A stretch of DNA of 64,000 nucleotides from Saccoglossus kowalevskii. Taxonomy: Eukaryota; Hemichordata; Enteropneusta; Harrimaniidae. Below the pieces are notes generated by a model that saw nothing but the letters and a program-made list of their open reading frames with translations, was not told the DNA's origin and searched no databases. The stretch spans positions 1 to 64,000 of the forward strand of contig NW_003144622.1 in NCBI RefSeq assembly GCF_000003605.2, in the 5' to 3' direction. Of this stretch, positions 11,288-24,434 are shown in pieces (the first letter of the stretch is position 1; every line of letters begins with the position of its first letter). Position numbers and translations under genes: made by a program.

Positions 11288-12218
11288 ATTGACATCACAG
11301 GAAGAAAAATGCAGAAATGTTGAAGTATATCTTTTCCATTTCTGTGATGAAACAAAAAAGAAATTCAACAGCTCGTTTACTCAGGGAGTCTCCCATGCAA
11401 GTACTAACCACACCCGATTGCGCTTTACCTCAAACATTCAACGGTCACCTAACCACACAACTGCATAGAAAACATGCAATTAGGCCGAATTCCCGGCTAT
11501 TTCAGGGTTTGAGATGTTTTAAAATCGATATCGTCTACGCAAATATCTTCTAGAATTGACCTATGACATCTACATACTTGGAGTAAGACTATGGTAATTT
11601 AACATCAATTAACGAAATATTTATTCACATTTTCGAGCTTTTAACTATGGGACTTGTTAAAATGATATCACGGGTAACAATCCCAAATGAAATACCAACT
11701 TCGCAATCGCTTTTCACAACTTTGTAAGCAGTTTGTAGTCGACTTTTTGGTTGACTGTTGTGACAATCTGCTTACATATGAGGCATTCTCGGAACATTTA
11801 CTTAATATTTTTGACATTTAACTGCGGGGTTGTCATGATAATGACTTAGGTTATAAATACAAGCAACTCCGCCAACATTTCTTTCGTTTTTTCCAACTTT
11901 GCACGCTGTTTTCTAACATATTACAGTCAATTCACGTGAACATCTATAAGCTGCTTTCAACTGGCTTTTATTAAATTTGTCGACTTTACAACTGCGCGTT
12001 TCAATAAGCCAACAACTTAGGTCATTTATGCATATACATCTACCAACTTTGCAATAACTTTGCACAACTTTGCAATGACTTTGAACGGTGCGTTAACAAC
12101 TTAAAACCCACTACGTGCCGACAGCATCAACAACTTGTACTTGAAAATTAGAAGGAATTTCGAAACTTTCCATTAGTTAAAAAAGTTACAAAAATGCCAC
12201 GATTTTATACTATAAATG
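11288..12218 (+). repeat. Satellite monomer 13, class A (A1-M1, T2-like) with 10-nt contraction
   Basis: 931 bp. The phased tract has lost one unit: gactttgaacggtgcg, where other monomers have another aactttgcac before ggtgcg. The tail tttcaactggc with caataagcc recurs at the A side of the switch in monomer 56. Confidence 0.93.
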
Positions 12219-13159
12219 ATTGACATCACAGGAAGAAAAATACAGAAATGTTGCCGTATATTTTGTCCATGTCTGTGATGAAACAAAAAAACAATTCAAC
12301 AGCTCGTTTACTCAGGGAGTCTCCCATGCAAGTACTACCACGCCCGATTGCGCTTTACTTTAAACATTTATCGGTCACCTAACCACACAACTGCATAGAA
12401 AACATGCAATTAGGCCGAATTCTCGGCTATTTCAGGTTTTGAGATGTTTTAAAATCGATATCGCCTACGCAAATATCTTCCAGAATTGACCTATGACATC
12501 TACATACTTGGAGTAAGACTACGGTAATTTAACATCAATTAACGAAATCTTTATTCACATTTTCGAACTTTTAACTATGGGACTTGTTAATATGATATCA
12601 CAGGTAACAATCCCGAATGAAACTACCAACTTTGCAATCGCTTTTCACAACTTTGTAAGCAGTTTGTTGTCGACGTTTCGGTTGACTGTTGTGACAATTT
12701 GCTTATAAATGAGCCATTCTCGGAACATTTACTTAATGTTTTCGACATTTAACTTCGAGGTTGTCATGATAATGACTTAGGTTATATATACAAGCAACTC
12801 CGCCAACATTTCTTTCTTTCTTTCGAACTTTGCACGCTGTTTTCTAACATTTTACAGTCAACTCACGTGAACATCTATAAGCTGCTTTCAAATGGCTTGT
12901 ATTAAACTTGTCGACTTTAGAACTGCGCGTTTCTATAAGCCAACAACTTAGGTCATTTATGCAAATACATCTACCAACTTTGCAATAACTTTGCACAACT
13001 TTGCAATGACTTTGAACAACTTTGCACGGTGCGTTAACAACTTAAAACCCACTACGTGCCGACAGCATCAACAACTTGTACTTGAAAATTAGAAGGAATT
13101 TCGAAACTTTCCATTAGTTAAAAAAGTTACAAAAATGCCACGATTTTCTACAATAAATG
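12219..13159 (+). repeat. Satellite monomer 14, class A (A2-M2-T1)
   Basis: 941 bp. gtactaccacgcc lacks two bases. Last of the A2 or M2 monomers before the uniform part of block A-I. Confidence 0.93.
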
Positions 13160-14100
13160 ATTGACATCACAGGAAGAAAAATGCAGAAATGTTGAAGTAT
13201 ATCTTTTCCATGTCTGTGATGAAACAAAAAAAAATTCAACAGCTCGTTTACTCAGGGAGTCTCCCATGCAAGTACTAACCACGCCCGATTGCGCTTTACC
13301 TCAAACATTTATCGGTCACCTAACCACACAACTGCATAGAAAACATGCAATTAGGCCGAATTCCCGGCTATTTCAGGTTTTGAGATGTTTTAAAATCGAT
13401 ATCGCCTACGGAAATATCTTCTAGAATTGACCTATGACATCTACATACTTGGAGTAAGACTACGGTAATTTAACATCAATTAACGAAATATTTATTCACA
13501 TTTTCGAGCTTTTAACTATGGGACTTGTTAAAATGATATCACAGGTAACAATCCCAAATGAAAATACCAACTTTGCAATCGCTTTTCACAACTTTGTAAG
13601 CAGTTGGTAGTCGACTTTTTGGTTGACTGTTGTGACATTCTGCTTACATATGAGGCATTCTCGGAACATTTACTTAATATTTTCGACATTTAACTGCGGG
13701 GTTGTCATGATAATGACTTAGGTTATATATACAAGCAACTCCGCCAACATTTCTTTCGTTTTTTCCAACTTTGCGCGCTGTTTTCTAACATTTTACAGTC
13801 AACTCACGTGAACATCTATAAGCTGCTTTCAAATGGCTTTTATTAAACTTGTCGACTTTAGAACTGCGCGTTTCTATAAGCCAACAACTTAGGTCATTTA
13901 TGCAAATACATCTACCAACTTTGCTATAACTTTGCACAACTTTGCAATGACTTTGAACAACTTAGCACGGTTCGTTAACAACTTAAAACCCACTACGTGC
14001 CGACAGCATCAACAACTTGTACTTGAAAATTAGAAGGAATTTCGAAACTTTCCATTAGTTAAAAAAGTTACAAAAATGCCACGATTTTCTACAATAAATG
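13160..14100 (+). repeat. Satellite monomer 15, class A (A1-M1-T1)
   Basis: 941 bp. acttagcacggttcg in the phased tract is shared with monomer 16. Confidence 0.93.
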
Positions 14101-15041
14101 ATTGACATCACAGGAAGAAAAATGCAGAAATGTTGAAGTATATCTTTTCCATGTCTGTGATGAAACAAAAAAAAAATCAACAGCTCGTTTACTCAGGGAG
14201 TCTCCCATGCAAGTACTAACCACACCCGATTGCGCTTTACCTCAAACATTTATCGGTCACCTAACCGCACAACTGGATAGAAAAAAAGCAATTAGGCCGA
14301 ATTCCCGGCTATTTCAGGTTTTGAGATGTTTTAAAATCGATATCGCCTACGCAAATATCATCTAGAATTGACCTATGACATCTACATACTTGGAGTAAGA
14401 CTACGGTAATTTAACATCAATAAACGAAATATTTATTCACATTTTCGAGCTTTTAACTATGGGACTTGTTAAAATGATATCACAGGTAACAATCCCAAAT
14501 GAAAATACCAACTTTGCAATCGCTTTTCACAACTTTGTAAGCAGTTTGTAGTCGACTTTTTGGTTGACTATTGTGACAATCTGCTTACATATGAGGCATT
14601 CTCGGAACATTTACTTAATATTTTCGACATTTAACTGCGGGGTTGTCGTGATAATGACTTAGGTTATATATACAAGCAACTCCACCAACATTTCTTTTGT
14701 TTTTTCCAACTTTGCACGCTGTTTTCTAACATTTTACAGTCAACTCACGTGAACATCTATAAGCTGCTTTCAAATGGCTTTTATTAAACTTGTCGACTTT
14801 AGAACTGCGCGTTTCTATAAGCCAACAACTTAGGTCATTTATGCAAATACATCTACCAACTTTGCAATAACTTTGCACAACTTTGCAATGACTTTGAACA
14901 ACTTAGCACGGTTCGTTAACAACTTAAAACCCACTACGTGCCGACAGCATCAACAACTTGTACTTGAAAATTAGAAGGAATTTCGAAACTTTCCATTAGT
15001 TAAAAAAGTTACAAAAATGTCACGATTTTCTACAATAAATG
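14101..15041 (+). repeat. Satellite monomer 16, class A (A1-M1-T1)
   Basis: 941 bp. The first about 320 bp match monomer 60, including accgcacaactggatag, gaaaaaaagcaattagg and aatatcatctag. Confidence 0.93.
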
Positions 15042-15982
15042 ATTGACATCACAGGAAGAAAAATGCAGAAATGTTGAAGTATATCTTTTCCATGTCTGTG
15101 ATGAAACAAAAAAAAAATTCAACAGCTCGTTTACTCATGGAGTCTCCCATGCAAGTACTAACCACGACCGATTGCGCTTTACCTCAAACATTTATCGGTC
15201 ACCTAACCACACAACTGCATAGAAAACATGCAATTAGGCCGAATTCCCGGCTATTTCAGGTTTTGAGATGTTTTAAAATCGATATCGCCTACGCAAATAT
15301 CTTCTAGAATTGACCTATGACATCTACATACTTGGTTTAAGACTATGGTAATTTCACATCAATTAACGAAATATTTATTCTCATTTTCGAGCTTTTAACT
15401 ATGGGACTTGTTAAAATGATATCACAGGTAACAATCCCAAATGAAAATACCAACTTTGCAATCGCTTTTCACAACTTTGTAAGCAGTTTGTAGTCGACTT
15501 TTTGGTTGACTATTGTGACAATCTGCTTACATATGAGGCATTCTCGGAACATTTACTTAATATTTTCGACATTTAACTGCGGAGTTGTCATGATAATGAC
15601 TTAGGTTATATATACAAGCAACTCCGCCAACATTTCTTTCGTTTTTTCCAACTTTGCACGCTGTTTTCTAACATTTTACAGTCAACTCACGTGAACATCT
15701 ATAAGCTACTTTCACCTGGCTTTTATTAAACTTGTCGACTTTAGAACTGCGCGTTTCTATAAGCCAACAACTTAGGTCATTTATGCAAATACATCTACCA
15801 ACTTTGCAATAACTTTGCACAACTTTGCAATGACTTTGAACAACTTTGCACGGTGCGTTAACAACTTAAAACCCACTACGTGCCGACAGCATCAACAACT
15901 TGTACTTGAAAATTAGAAGGAATTTCGAAACTTTCCATTAGTTAAAAAAGTTACAAAAATGCACGATTTTCTACAATAGATG
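15042..15982 (+). repeat. Satellite monomer 17, class A (A1-M1-T1 variant)
   Basis: 941 bp. Private marks tactcatggagtc, cttggtttaagac and ctactttcacctggc. Confidence 0.93.
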
Positions 15983-16915
15983 ATTGACATCACAGGAAGA
16001 AAAATGCAGAAATGTTGAAGTATATCTTTTCCATGTCTGTGATGAAACAAAAAAAAAATTCATCAGCTCGTTTACTCAGGGAGTCTCCCATGCAAATACT
16101 AACCACGCCCGATTGCGCTTTACCTCAAACATTCATCGGTCACCTAACCACACAACTGCATAGAAAACATGCAATTAGGCCGAATTCCCGGCTATTTCAG
16201 GTTTTGAGATGTTTTAAAATCGATATCGTCTACGCAAATATCTTCTAGAATTGACCTATGATATCTACATACTTGGAGTAAGACTACGGTAATTTAACAT
16301 CAATTAACGAAATCTTTATTCACATTTTCGAGCTTTTAACTATGGGACTTGTTAAAATGATATCACAGGTAACAATCCCAAATGAAAATACCAACTTTGC
16401 AATCGCTTTTCACAACTTTGTAAGCAGTTTGTAGTCGACTTTTTGGTTGACTGTTGTGACAATCTGCTTACATATGAGGCATTCTCCGAACATTTACTTA
16501 ATATTTTCGACATTTAACTGCGGGGTTGTCATGATAATGACTTAGGTTATATATACAAGCAACTCCGCCAACATTTCTTTCGTTTTTTCCAACTTTGCAC
16601 GCTGTTTTCTAACATTTTACAGTCAACTCACGTGAACATCTATAAGCTGCTTTCAAATGGCTTTTATTAAACTTGTCGACTTTAGAACTGCGCGTTTCTA
16701 TAAGCCAACAACTTATGTCATTTATGCAAATACATCTACCAGCTTTGCAATAACTTTGCACAACTTTGCAATGACTTTGACAACTTTGCACGGTGTGTTA
16801 ACAACTTAAAACCCACTACGTACCGACAGCATCACACTTGTACTGAAATAGAGATTTCGAAACTTTCCATTAGTTAAAAAAGTTACAAAAATGCCACGAT
16901 TTTCTACAATAAATG
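15983..16915 (+). repeat. Satellite monomer 18, class A (A1-M1-T1), tail with clustered one-base losses
   Basis: 933 bp. Shortened only because about eight bases are missing between 16775 and 16860, all from runs of identical letters. Confidence 0.93.
16775..16860 (+). other. Cluster of run-length losses (possible consensus error), monomer 18
   Basis: catcacacttgtactg and gaaatagagatttcg differ from all other monomers only by loss of one letter from runs (aa to a, tt to t, gg to g). There are about eight such losses in 85 bp. Confidence 0.7.
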
Positions 16916-17856
16916 ATTGACATCACAGGAAGAAAAATGCAGAAATGTTGAAGTATATCTTTTCCATATCTGTGATGAAACAAAAAAAAATTCAACAGCT
17001 CGTTTACTCAGGGAGTCTCCCATGCAAGTACTAACCACGCCCGATTGCGCTTTACCTCAAACATTTATCGGTCACCTAACCACACAACTGCATAGAAAAC
17101 ATGCAATTAGGCCGAATTCCCGGCTATTTCAGGTTTTGAGATGTTTTAAAATCGATATCGCCTACGCAAATATCTTCTAGAATTGACCTATGACATCTAC
17201 ATACTTGGAGTAAGACTACGGTAATTTAACATCAATTAACGAAATATTTATTCACATTTTCGAGCTTTTAACTATGGGACTTGTTAAAATGATATCACAG
17301 GTAACAATCCCAAATGAAAATACCAACTTTGCAATCGCTTTTCACAACTTTGTAAGCAGTTTGTAGTCGACTTTTTGGTTGACTGTTGTGACAATCTGCT
17401 TACATATGAGGCATTCTCGGAACATTTACTTAATATTTTCGACATTTAACTGCGGGGTTGTCATGATAATGACTTAGGTTATATATACAAGCAACTCCGC
17501 CAACATTTCTTTCGTTTTTTCCAACTTTGAACGCTGTTTTCTAACATTTTACAGTCAACTCACGTGAACATCTATAAGCTGCTTTCAAATGGCTTTTATT
17601 AAACTTGTCGACTTTACAACTGCGCGTTTCTATAAGCCAACAACTTAGGTCATTTATGCAAATACATCTACCAACTTTGCAATAACTTTGCACAACTTTG
17701 CAATGACTTTGAACAACTTTGCACGGTGCGTTAACAACTTAAAACCCACTACGTGCCGACAGCATCAACAACTTGTACTTGAAAATTAGAAGGAATTTCG
17801 AAACTTTCCATTAGTTAAAAAAGTTACAAAAATGCCACGATTTTCTTCAATAAATG
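16916..17856 (+). repeat. Satellite monomer 19, class A (A1-M1-T1)
   Basis: 941 bp. Near the class-A consensus; tatctgtgatg and actttacaactg. Confidence 0.93.
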
Positions 17857-18794
17857 ATTGACATCACAGGAAGAAAAATGCAGAAATGTTGAAGTATATC
17901 TTTTCCATGTCTGTGATGAAACAAAAAAAAAATTCAACAGCTCGTTTACTCAGGGAGTCTCCCATGCAAGTACTAACCACGCCCGATTGCGCTTTACCTC
18001 AAACATTCATCGGTCACCTAACCACACAACTGCATAGAAACATGCAATTAGGCCGAATTCCCGGCTATTTCAGGTTTGAGATGTTTAAAATCGATATCGT
18101 CTACGCAAATATCTTCTAGAATTGACTATGACATCTACATACTTGGAGTAAGACTACGATAATTTAACATCAATTAACGAAATATTTATTCACATTTTCG
18201 AGCTTTCAACTATGGGACTTGTTAAAATGATATCACAGGTAACAATCCCAAATGAAAATACCAACTTTGCAATCGCTTTTCACAACTTTGTAAGCAGTTT
18301 GTAGTCGACTTTTTGGTTGTTTGTTGTGACAATCTGCTTACATATGAGGCATTCTCGGAACATTTACTTAATATTTTCGACATTTAACTGCGGGGTTGTC
18401 ATGATAATGACTTAGGTTATATATACAAGCAACTCCGCCAACATTTCTTTCGTTTTTTCCAACTTTGCACGCTGTTTTCTAACATTTTACAGTCAACTCA
18501 CGTGAACATCTATAAGCTGCTTTCAAATGGCTTTTATTAAACTTGTCGACTTTAGAACTGCGCGTTTCTATAAGCCAACAACTTAGGTCATTAATGCAAA
18601 TACATCTACCAACTTTGCAATAACTTTGCACAACTTTGCAATGACTTTGAACAACTTTGCACGGTGCGTTAACAACTTAAAACCCACTACGTGCCGACAG
18701 CATCAACAACTTGTACTTGAAAATTAGAAGGAATTTCGAAACTTTCCATTAGTTAAAAAAGTTACAAAAATGCCACGATTTTCTACAATAAATG
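17857..18794 (+). repeat. Satellite monomer 20, class A (A1-M1-T1)
   Basis: 938 bp. Four single-base losses from runs between 18036 and 18127 (catagaaacatg, aggtttgag, gatgtttaaaatc, attgactatg). Confidence 0.93.
18036..18127 (+). other. Cluster of run-length losses (possible consensus error), monomer 20
   Basis: Four one-letter losses, each from a run of identical bases, within 92 bp. The neighbours on both sides are clean. Confidence 0.65.
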
Positions 18795-19733
18795 ATTGAC
18801 ATCACAGGAAGAAAAATGCAGAAATGTTGAAGTATATCTTTTCCATGTCTGTGATGAAAAAAAAAAATCAACAGCTCGTTTACTCAGGGAGTCTCCCAAT
18901 GCAAGTACTAACCACGCCCGATTGCGCTTTACCTCAAACATTTATCGGTCACCTAACCACACAACTGCATAGAAAACATGCAATTAGGCCGAATTCCCGG
19001 CTACTTCAGGTTTTGAGATGTTTTAAAATCGATATCGCCTACGCAAATATCTTCTAGAATTGACCTATGACATCTACATACTTGGAGTAAGACTACGGTA
19101 ATTTAACATCAATTAACAAAATCTTTATTCACATTTTCGAACTTTTAACTATGGGACTTGTTAATATGATATCACAGGTAACAATCCCGAATGAAAATAC
19201 CAACTTTGCAATCGCTTTTCACAACTTTGTAAGCAGTTTGTAGTCGACTTTTTGGTTGATTGTTGTGACAATCTGCTTACATATGAGGCATTCTCCGAAC
19301 ATTTACTTAATATTTTCGACATTTAACTTCAGGGGTGTCATGATAATGACTTAGGTTATATATACAAGCAACTCCGCCAACATTTCTTTCGTTTTTTCCA
19401 ACTTTGCACACTGTTTTCTAACATTTTACAGTCAACTCACGTGAACATCTATAAGCTGCTTTCAAATGGCTTGTATTAAACTTGTCGACTTTAGAACTGC
19501 GCGTTTCTATAAGCCAACAACTTAGGTCATTTACGCAAATACATCTACCAACTTTGCAATAACTTTGCACAACTTTGCAATGACTTTGAACAACTTTGCA
19601 CGGTGCGTTAACAACTTAAAACCCACTACGTGCCGACAGCATCAACAACTTGTACTTGAAAATTAGAAGGAATTTCGAAACTTTCCATTAGTTAAAAAAG
19701 TTACAAAAATGCCACGATTTTCTACAATAAATG
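18795..19733 (+). repeat. Satellite monomer 21, class A (A1-M1-T1)
   Basis: 939 bp. The c in gatgaaac is absent and gtctcccaatgcaag has an extra a; both marks recur in monomer 61. Also acttcaggg and ggcttgtatt. Confidence 0.93.
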
Positions 19734-20673
19734 ATTGACATCACAGGAAGAAAAATGCAGAAATGTTGAAGTATATCTTTTCCATGTCTGTGATGAAACA
19801 AAAAAAAATTCAACAGCTCGTTTACTCAAGGAGTCTCCCATGCAAGTACTAACCACGCCCGATTGCGCTTTACCTCAAACATTTATCGGTCACCTAACCA
19901 CACAACTGCATAGAAAACATGGATTTAGGCCGAATTCCCGGCTATTTCAGGTTTTGAGATGTTTTAAAATCGATATCGCCTACGCAAATATCTTCTAGAA
20001 TTGACCAATGACATCTACATACTTGGAGTAAGACTACGGTAATTTAACATCAATTAACGAAATATTTATTCACATTTTCGAGCTTTTAACTATGGGACTT
20101 GTTAAAATGATATCACAGGTAACAATCCCAAATGAAAATACCAACTTTGCAATCGCTTTTCACAACTTTGTAAGCAGTTTGTAGTCGACTTTTTGGTGGA
20201 CTGTTGTGACAATCTGCTTACATATGAGGCATTCTCGGAACATTTACTTAATATTTTCGACATTTAACTGCGGGGTAGTCATGATAATGACTTAGGTTAT
20301 ATATACAAGCAACTCCGCCAACATTTCTTTCGTTTTTTCCAACTTTGCACGCTGTTTTCTAACATTTTACAGTCAACTCACGTGAACATCTATAAGCTGC
20401 TTTCAAATGGCTTTTATTAAACTTGTCGGCTTTACAACTGCGCGTTTCTATAAGCCAACAACTTAGGTCATTTATGCAAATACATCTACCAACTTTGCAA
20501 TAACTTTGCACAACTTTGCAATGACTTTGAACAACTTTGCACGGTGCGCTAACAACTTAAAACCCACTACGTGCCGACAGCATCAACAACTTGTACTTGA
20601 AAATTAGAAGGAATTTGAAACTTTCCATTAGTTAAAAAAGTTACAAAAATGGCACGATTTTCTACAATAAATG
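19734..20673 (+). repeat. Satellite monomer 22, class A (A1-M1-T1)
   Basis: 940 bp. The end carries gtgcgctaacaac and gaatttgaaactttcc, both seen again at the end of monomer 65. Confidence 0.93.
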
Positions 20674-21615
20674 ACTGACATCACAGGAAGAAAAATGCAG
20701 AAATGTTGAAGAATATCTTTTCCATGTCTGTGATGAAACAAAAAAAAAATTCAACAGCTCGTTTACTCAGGGAGTCTCCCATGCAAGTACTAACCACGCC
20801 CGATTGCGCTTTACCTCAAACATTTATCGGTCACCTAACCACACAACTGCATAGAAAACATGCAATTAGGCCGAATTCCCGGCTATTTCAGGTTTTGAGA
20901 TGTTTTAAAATCGATATCGCCTATGCAAATATCTTCTAGAATTGACCTATGACATCTACATACTTGGAGTAAGACTACGGTAATTTAACATCAATTAACG
21001 AAATCTTTATTCACATTTTCGAGCTTTTAACTATGGGACTTGTTAAAATGATATCACAGGTAACAATCCCAAATGAAAATACCAACTTTGCAATCGCTTT
21101 TCACAACTTTGTAAGCAGTTTGTAGTCGACTTTTTGGTTGACTGTTGTGACAATCTGCTTACATATGAGGCATTCTCGGAACATTTACTTAATATTTTCG
21201 ACATTTAACTGCGGGGTTGTCATGATAATGACTTAGGTTATATATACAAGCAACTCCGCCAACATTTCTTTCGTTTTTTCCAACTTTGCACGCTGTTTTC
21301 TAACATTTTATAGTCAACTCACGTGAACATCTATAAGCTGCTTTCAAATGGCTTTTATTAAACTTGTCGACTTTAGAACTGCGCGTTTCTATAAGCCAAC
21401 AACTTAGGTCATTTATGCAAATACATCTACCAACTTTGCAATAACTTTGCACAACTTGGCAATGACTTTGAACAACTTTGCACGGTGCGTTAACAACTTA
21501 AAACCCACTACGTGCCGACAGCATCAACAACTTGTACTTGAAAATTAGAAGGAATTTCGAAACTTTCCATTAGTTAAAAAAGTTACAAAAATGCCACGAT
21601 TTTCTACAATAAATG
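20674..21615 (+). repeat. Satellite monomer 23, class A (A1-M1-T1)
   Basis: 942 bp. gttgaagaatatc near offset 35 resembles gttgaggaatatc of monomer 66. Confidence 0.93.
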
Positions 21616-22555
21616 ATTGACATCACAGTAAGAAAAATGCAGAAATGTTGAAGTATATCTTTTCCATCTCTGTGATGAAACAAACAAAAAATTCAACAGC
21701 TCGTTTACTCAGGGAGTCTCCCATGCAAGTACTAACCACGCCCGATTGCGCTTTACCTCAAACATTCATCGGTCACCTAACCACAACTGCATAGAAAACA
21801 TGCAATTAGGCCGAATTCCCGGCTATTTCAGGTTTTGAGATGTTTTAAAATCGATATCATCTACGCAAATATCTTCTAGAATTGTCCTATGACATCTACA
21901 TACTTGGAGTAAGACTACGGTAATTTAACATCAATTAACGAAATCTTTATTCACATTTTCGAACTTTTAACTATGGGACTTGTTAATATGATATCACAGG
22001 TAACAATCCCAAATGAAAATACCAACTTTGCAATCGCTTTTCACAACTTTGTAAGCAGTTTGTAGTCGACTTTTTGGTTGACTGTTGTGACAATCTGCTT
22101 ACATATGAGGCATTCTCGGAACATTTACTTAATATTTTCGACATTTAACTGCGGGGTTGTCATGATAATGACTTAGGTTATATATACAAGAAACTCCGCC
22201 AACATTTCTTTCGTTTTTTCCAACTTTGCACGCTGTTTTCTAACATTTTACAGTCAACTCACGTGAACATCTATAAGCTGCTTTCAAATGGCTTTTATTA
22301 AACTTGTCGACTTTAGTACTGCGCGTTTCTATAAGCCAACAACTTAGGTCATTTATGCAAATACATCTACCAACTTTGCAATAACTTTGCGCAACTTTGC
22401 AATGACTTTGAACAACTTTGCACGGTGCGTTAACAACTTAAATTCCACTACGTGCCGACAGCATCAACAACTTGTACTTGAAAATTAGAAGGAATTTCGA
22501 AACTTTCCATTAGTTAAAAAAGTTACAAAAATGCCACGATTTTCTACAATAAATG
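21616..22555 (+). repeat. Satellite monomer 24, class A (A1-M1-T1)
   Basis: 940 bp. Private marks cacagtaag and an ac loss in aaccacaactgc. Confidence 0.93.
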
Positions 22556-23494
22556 ATTGACATCACAGGAAGAAAAATGCAGAAATGTTGAAGTATATCT
22601 TTTCCATGTCTGTGATGAAACAAAAAGAAATTCAACAGCTCGTTTACTCAGGGAGTCTCCCATGCAAGTACTAACCACGCCTGATTGCGCTTTACCTCAA
22701 ACATTCATCGGTCACCTAACCACACAACTGCATAGAAAACATGCAATTAGGCCGAATTCCCTGCTATTTCAGGTTTTGAGATGTTTTAAAATCGATATCG
22801 CCTACGCAAATATCTTCTAGAATTGACCTATGACATCTACATACTTGGAGTAAGACTACGGTAATTTAACATCAATTAACGAAATATTTATTCACATTTT
22901 CGAGCTTTTAACTATGGGAATTTTTAAAATGATATCACAGGTAACAATCCCAAATGAAAATACCAACTTTGCAATCGCTTTTCACAACTTTGTAAGCAGT
23001 TTGTAGTCGACTTTTTGGTTGACTGTTGTGACAATCTGCTTACATATGAGGCATTCTCGGAACATTTACTTAATATTTTGACATTTAACTGCGGGGTGTC
23101 ATGATAATGACTTAGGTTATAAATACAAGCAACTCCGCCAACATTTCTTTCGTTTTTTCCAACTTTGCACGCTGTTTTCTAACATATTACAGTCAACTCA
23201 CGTGAACATCTATAAGCTGCTTTCAACTGGCTTTTATTAAATTTGTCGACTTTACAACTGCGCGTTTCTATAAGCCAACAACTTAGGTCATTTATGCAAA
23301 TACATCTACCAACTTTGCAATAACGTTGCACAACTTTGCAATGACTTTGAACAACTTTGCACGGTGCGTTAACAACTTTAAACCCACTACGTGCCGACAG
23401 CATCAACAACTTGTACTTGAAAATTAGAAGGAATTTCGAAACTTTCCATTAGTTAAAAAAGTTACAAAAATGCCACGATTTTATACTATAAATG
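22556..23494 (+). repeat. Satellite monomer 25, class A (A1-M1, T2-like)
   Basis: 939 bp. Tail tttcaactggc, acatattacag and a final ttttatactataaatg, as around monomers 11-13. This announces the return of the A2 variant in monomer 26. Confidence 0.93.
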
Positions 23495-24434
23495 ATTGAC
23501 ATCTCAGGAAGAAAAATACAGAAATGTTGCCGTATATTTTGTCCATGTCTGTGATGAAACAAAAAAACAATTCAACAGCTCGTTTACTCAGGGAGTCTCC
23601 CATGCAAGTACTAACCACGCCCAATTGCGCTTTACTTTAAACATTTATCGGTCACCTAACCACACAACTGCATAGAAAACATGCAATTAGCCCGAATTCC
23701 CGGCTATTTCAGGTTTTGAGATGTTTTAAAATCGATATCGCCTACGCAAATATCTTCTAGAATTGACCTATGACATCTACATACTTGGAGTAAGACAACG
23801 GTAATTTAACATCAATTAACGAAATATTTATTCACATTTTAGAGCTTTTAACTATGGGACTTGTTAAAATGATATCACAGGTAACAATCCCGAATGAAAC
23901 TACCAACTTTGCAATCGCTTTTCACAACTTTGTAAGCAGTTTGTTGTCGACGTTTCGGTTGACTGTTGGTGATAATCTCTCTATATGAGGCATTCCCGGG
24001 AACATTTACTTAATGTTTTCGAAATTTAACTGCGGGGTTGTTATGATAATGACTTTGGTTATATATACAAGCAACTCCGCCAACATTTCTTTCGTTTTTC
24101 CAACTTTGCACGCTGTTTCTAACATTTTACAGTCAACGCACGTGAACTTCTAAAAGCTGCTTTCAACTAGCTTTTATTAAACTTGTCGACTTTATAACTG
24201 CACGTTTCTATAAGCCAACAACTTAGGTCATTTATGCAAACACATCTAACAACTTTGCAATAACTTTGCACAACTTTGCAATGACTTTGAACAACTTTGC
24301 ACGGTGCGTTAACAACATAAAACCCACTACGTGCCGACAGCATCAACAACTTGTACTTGAAAATTGGAAGGAATTTCGAAACTTTCCATTAGTTAAAAAA
24401 GTTACAAAAATGCCACGATTTTCTGCTATAAATA
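23495..24434 (+). repeat. Satellite monomer 26, chimera A2-M2 then class B
   Basis: 940 bp. The A2-M2 half ends near 23963. The class B half has gcattcccgggaac, cttctaaaagctgc and aactagcttttatt, as in monomers 48 and 51. Confidence 0.92.
23952..23985 (+). other. Class switch A to B inside monomer 26
   Basis: The last class-A mark is gtttcggttgac. The first class-B mark is gataatct. An extra g in gttggtgataatc lies exactly between them. The register of the 940-bp repeat is kept across the switch. Confidence 0.85.

Larger units (their letters stand above)
1..23965 (+). repeat. Satellite block A-I (monomers 1-26)
   Basis: Class A monomers of 931-943 bp, marked by acaataaatgattgac at the monomer start, gaaaacatgcaattagg and gtgaacatctataag. 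Monomers 1-14 are a patchwork of sub-variants (A1 or A2 at the 5' part, M1 or M2 in the middle, T1 or T2 in the tail) joined in many combinations. Monomers 15-25 are almost uniformly A1-M1-T1, so this half looks more recently homogenised. The block ends inside monomer 26. Confidence 0.95.
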
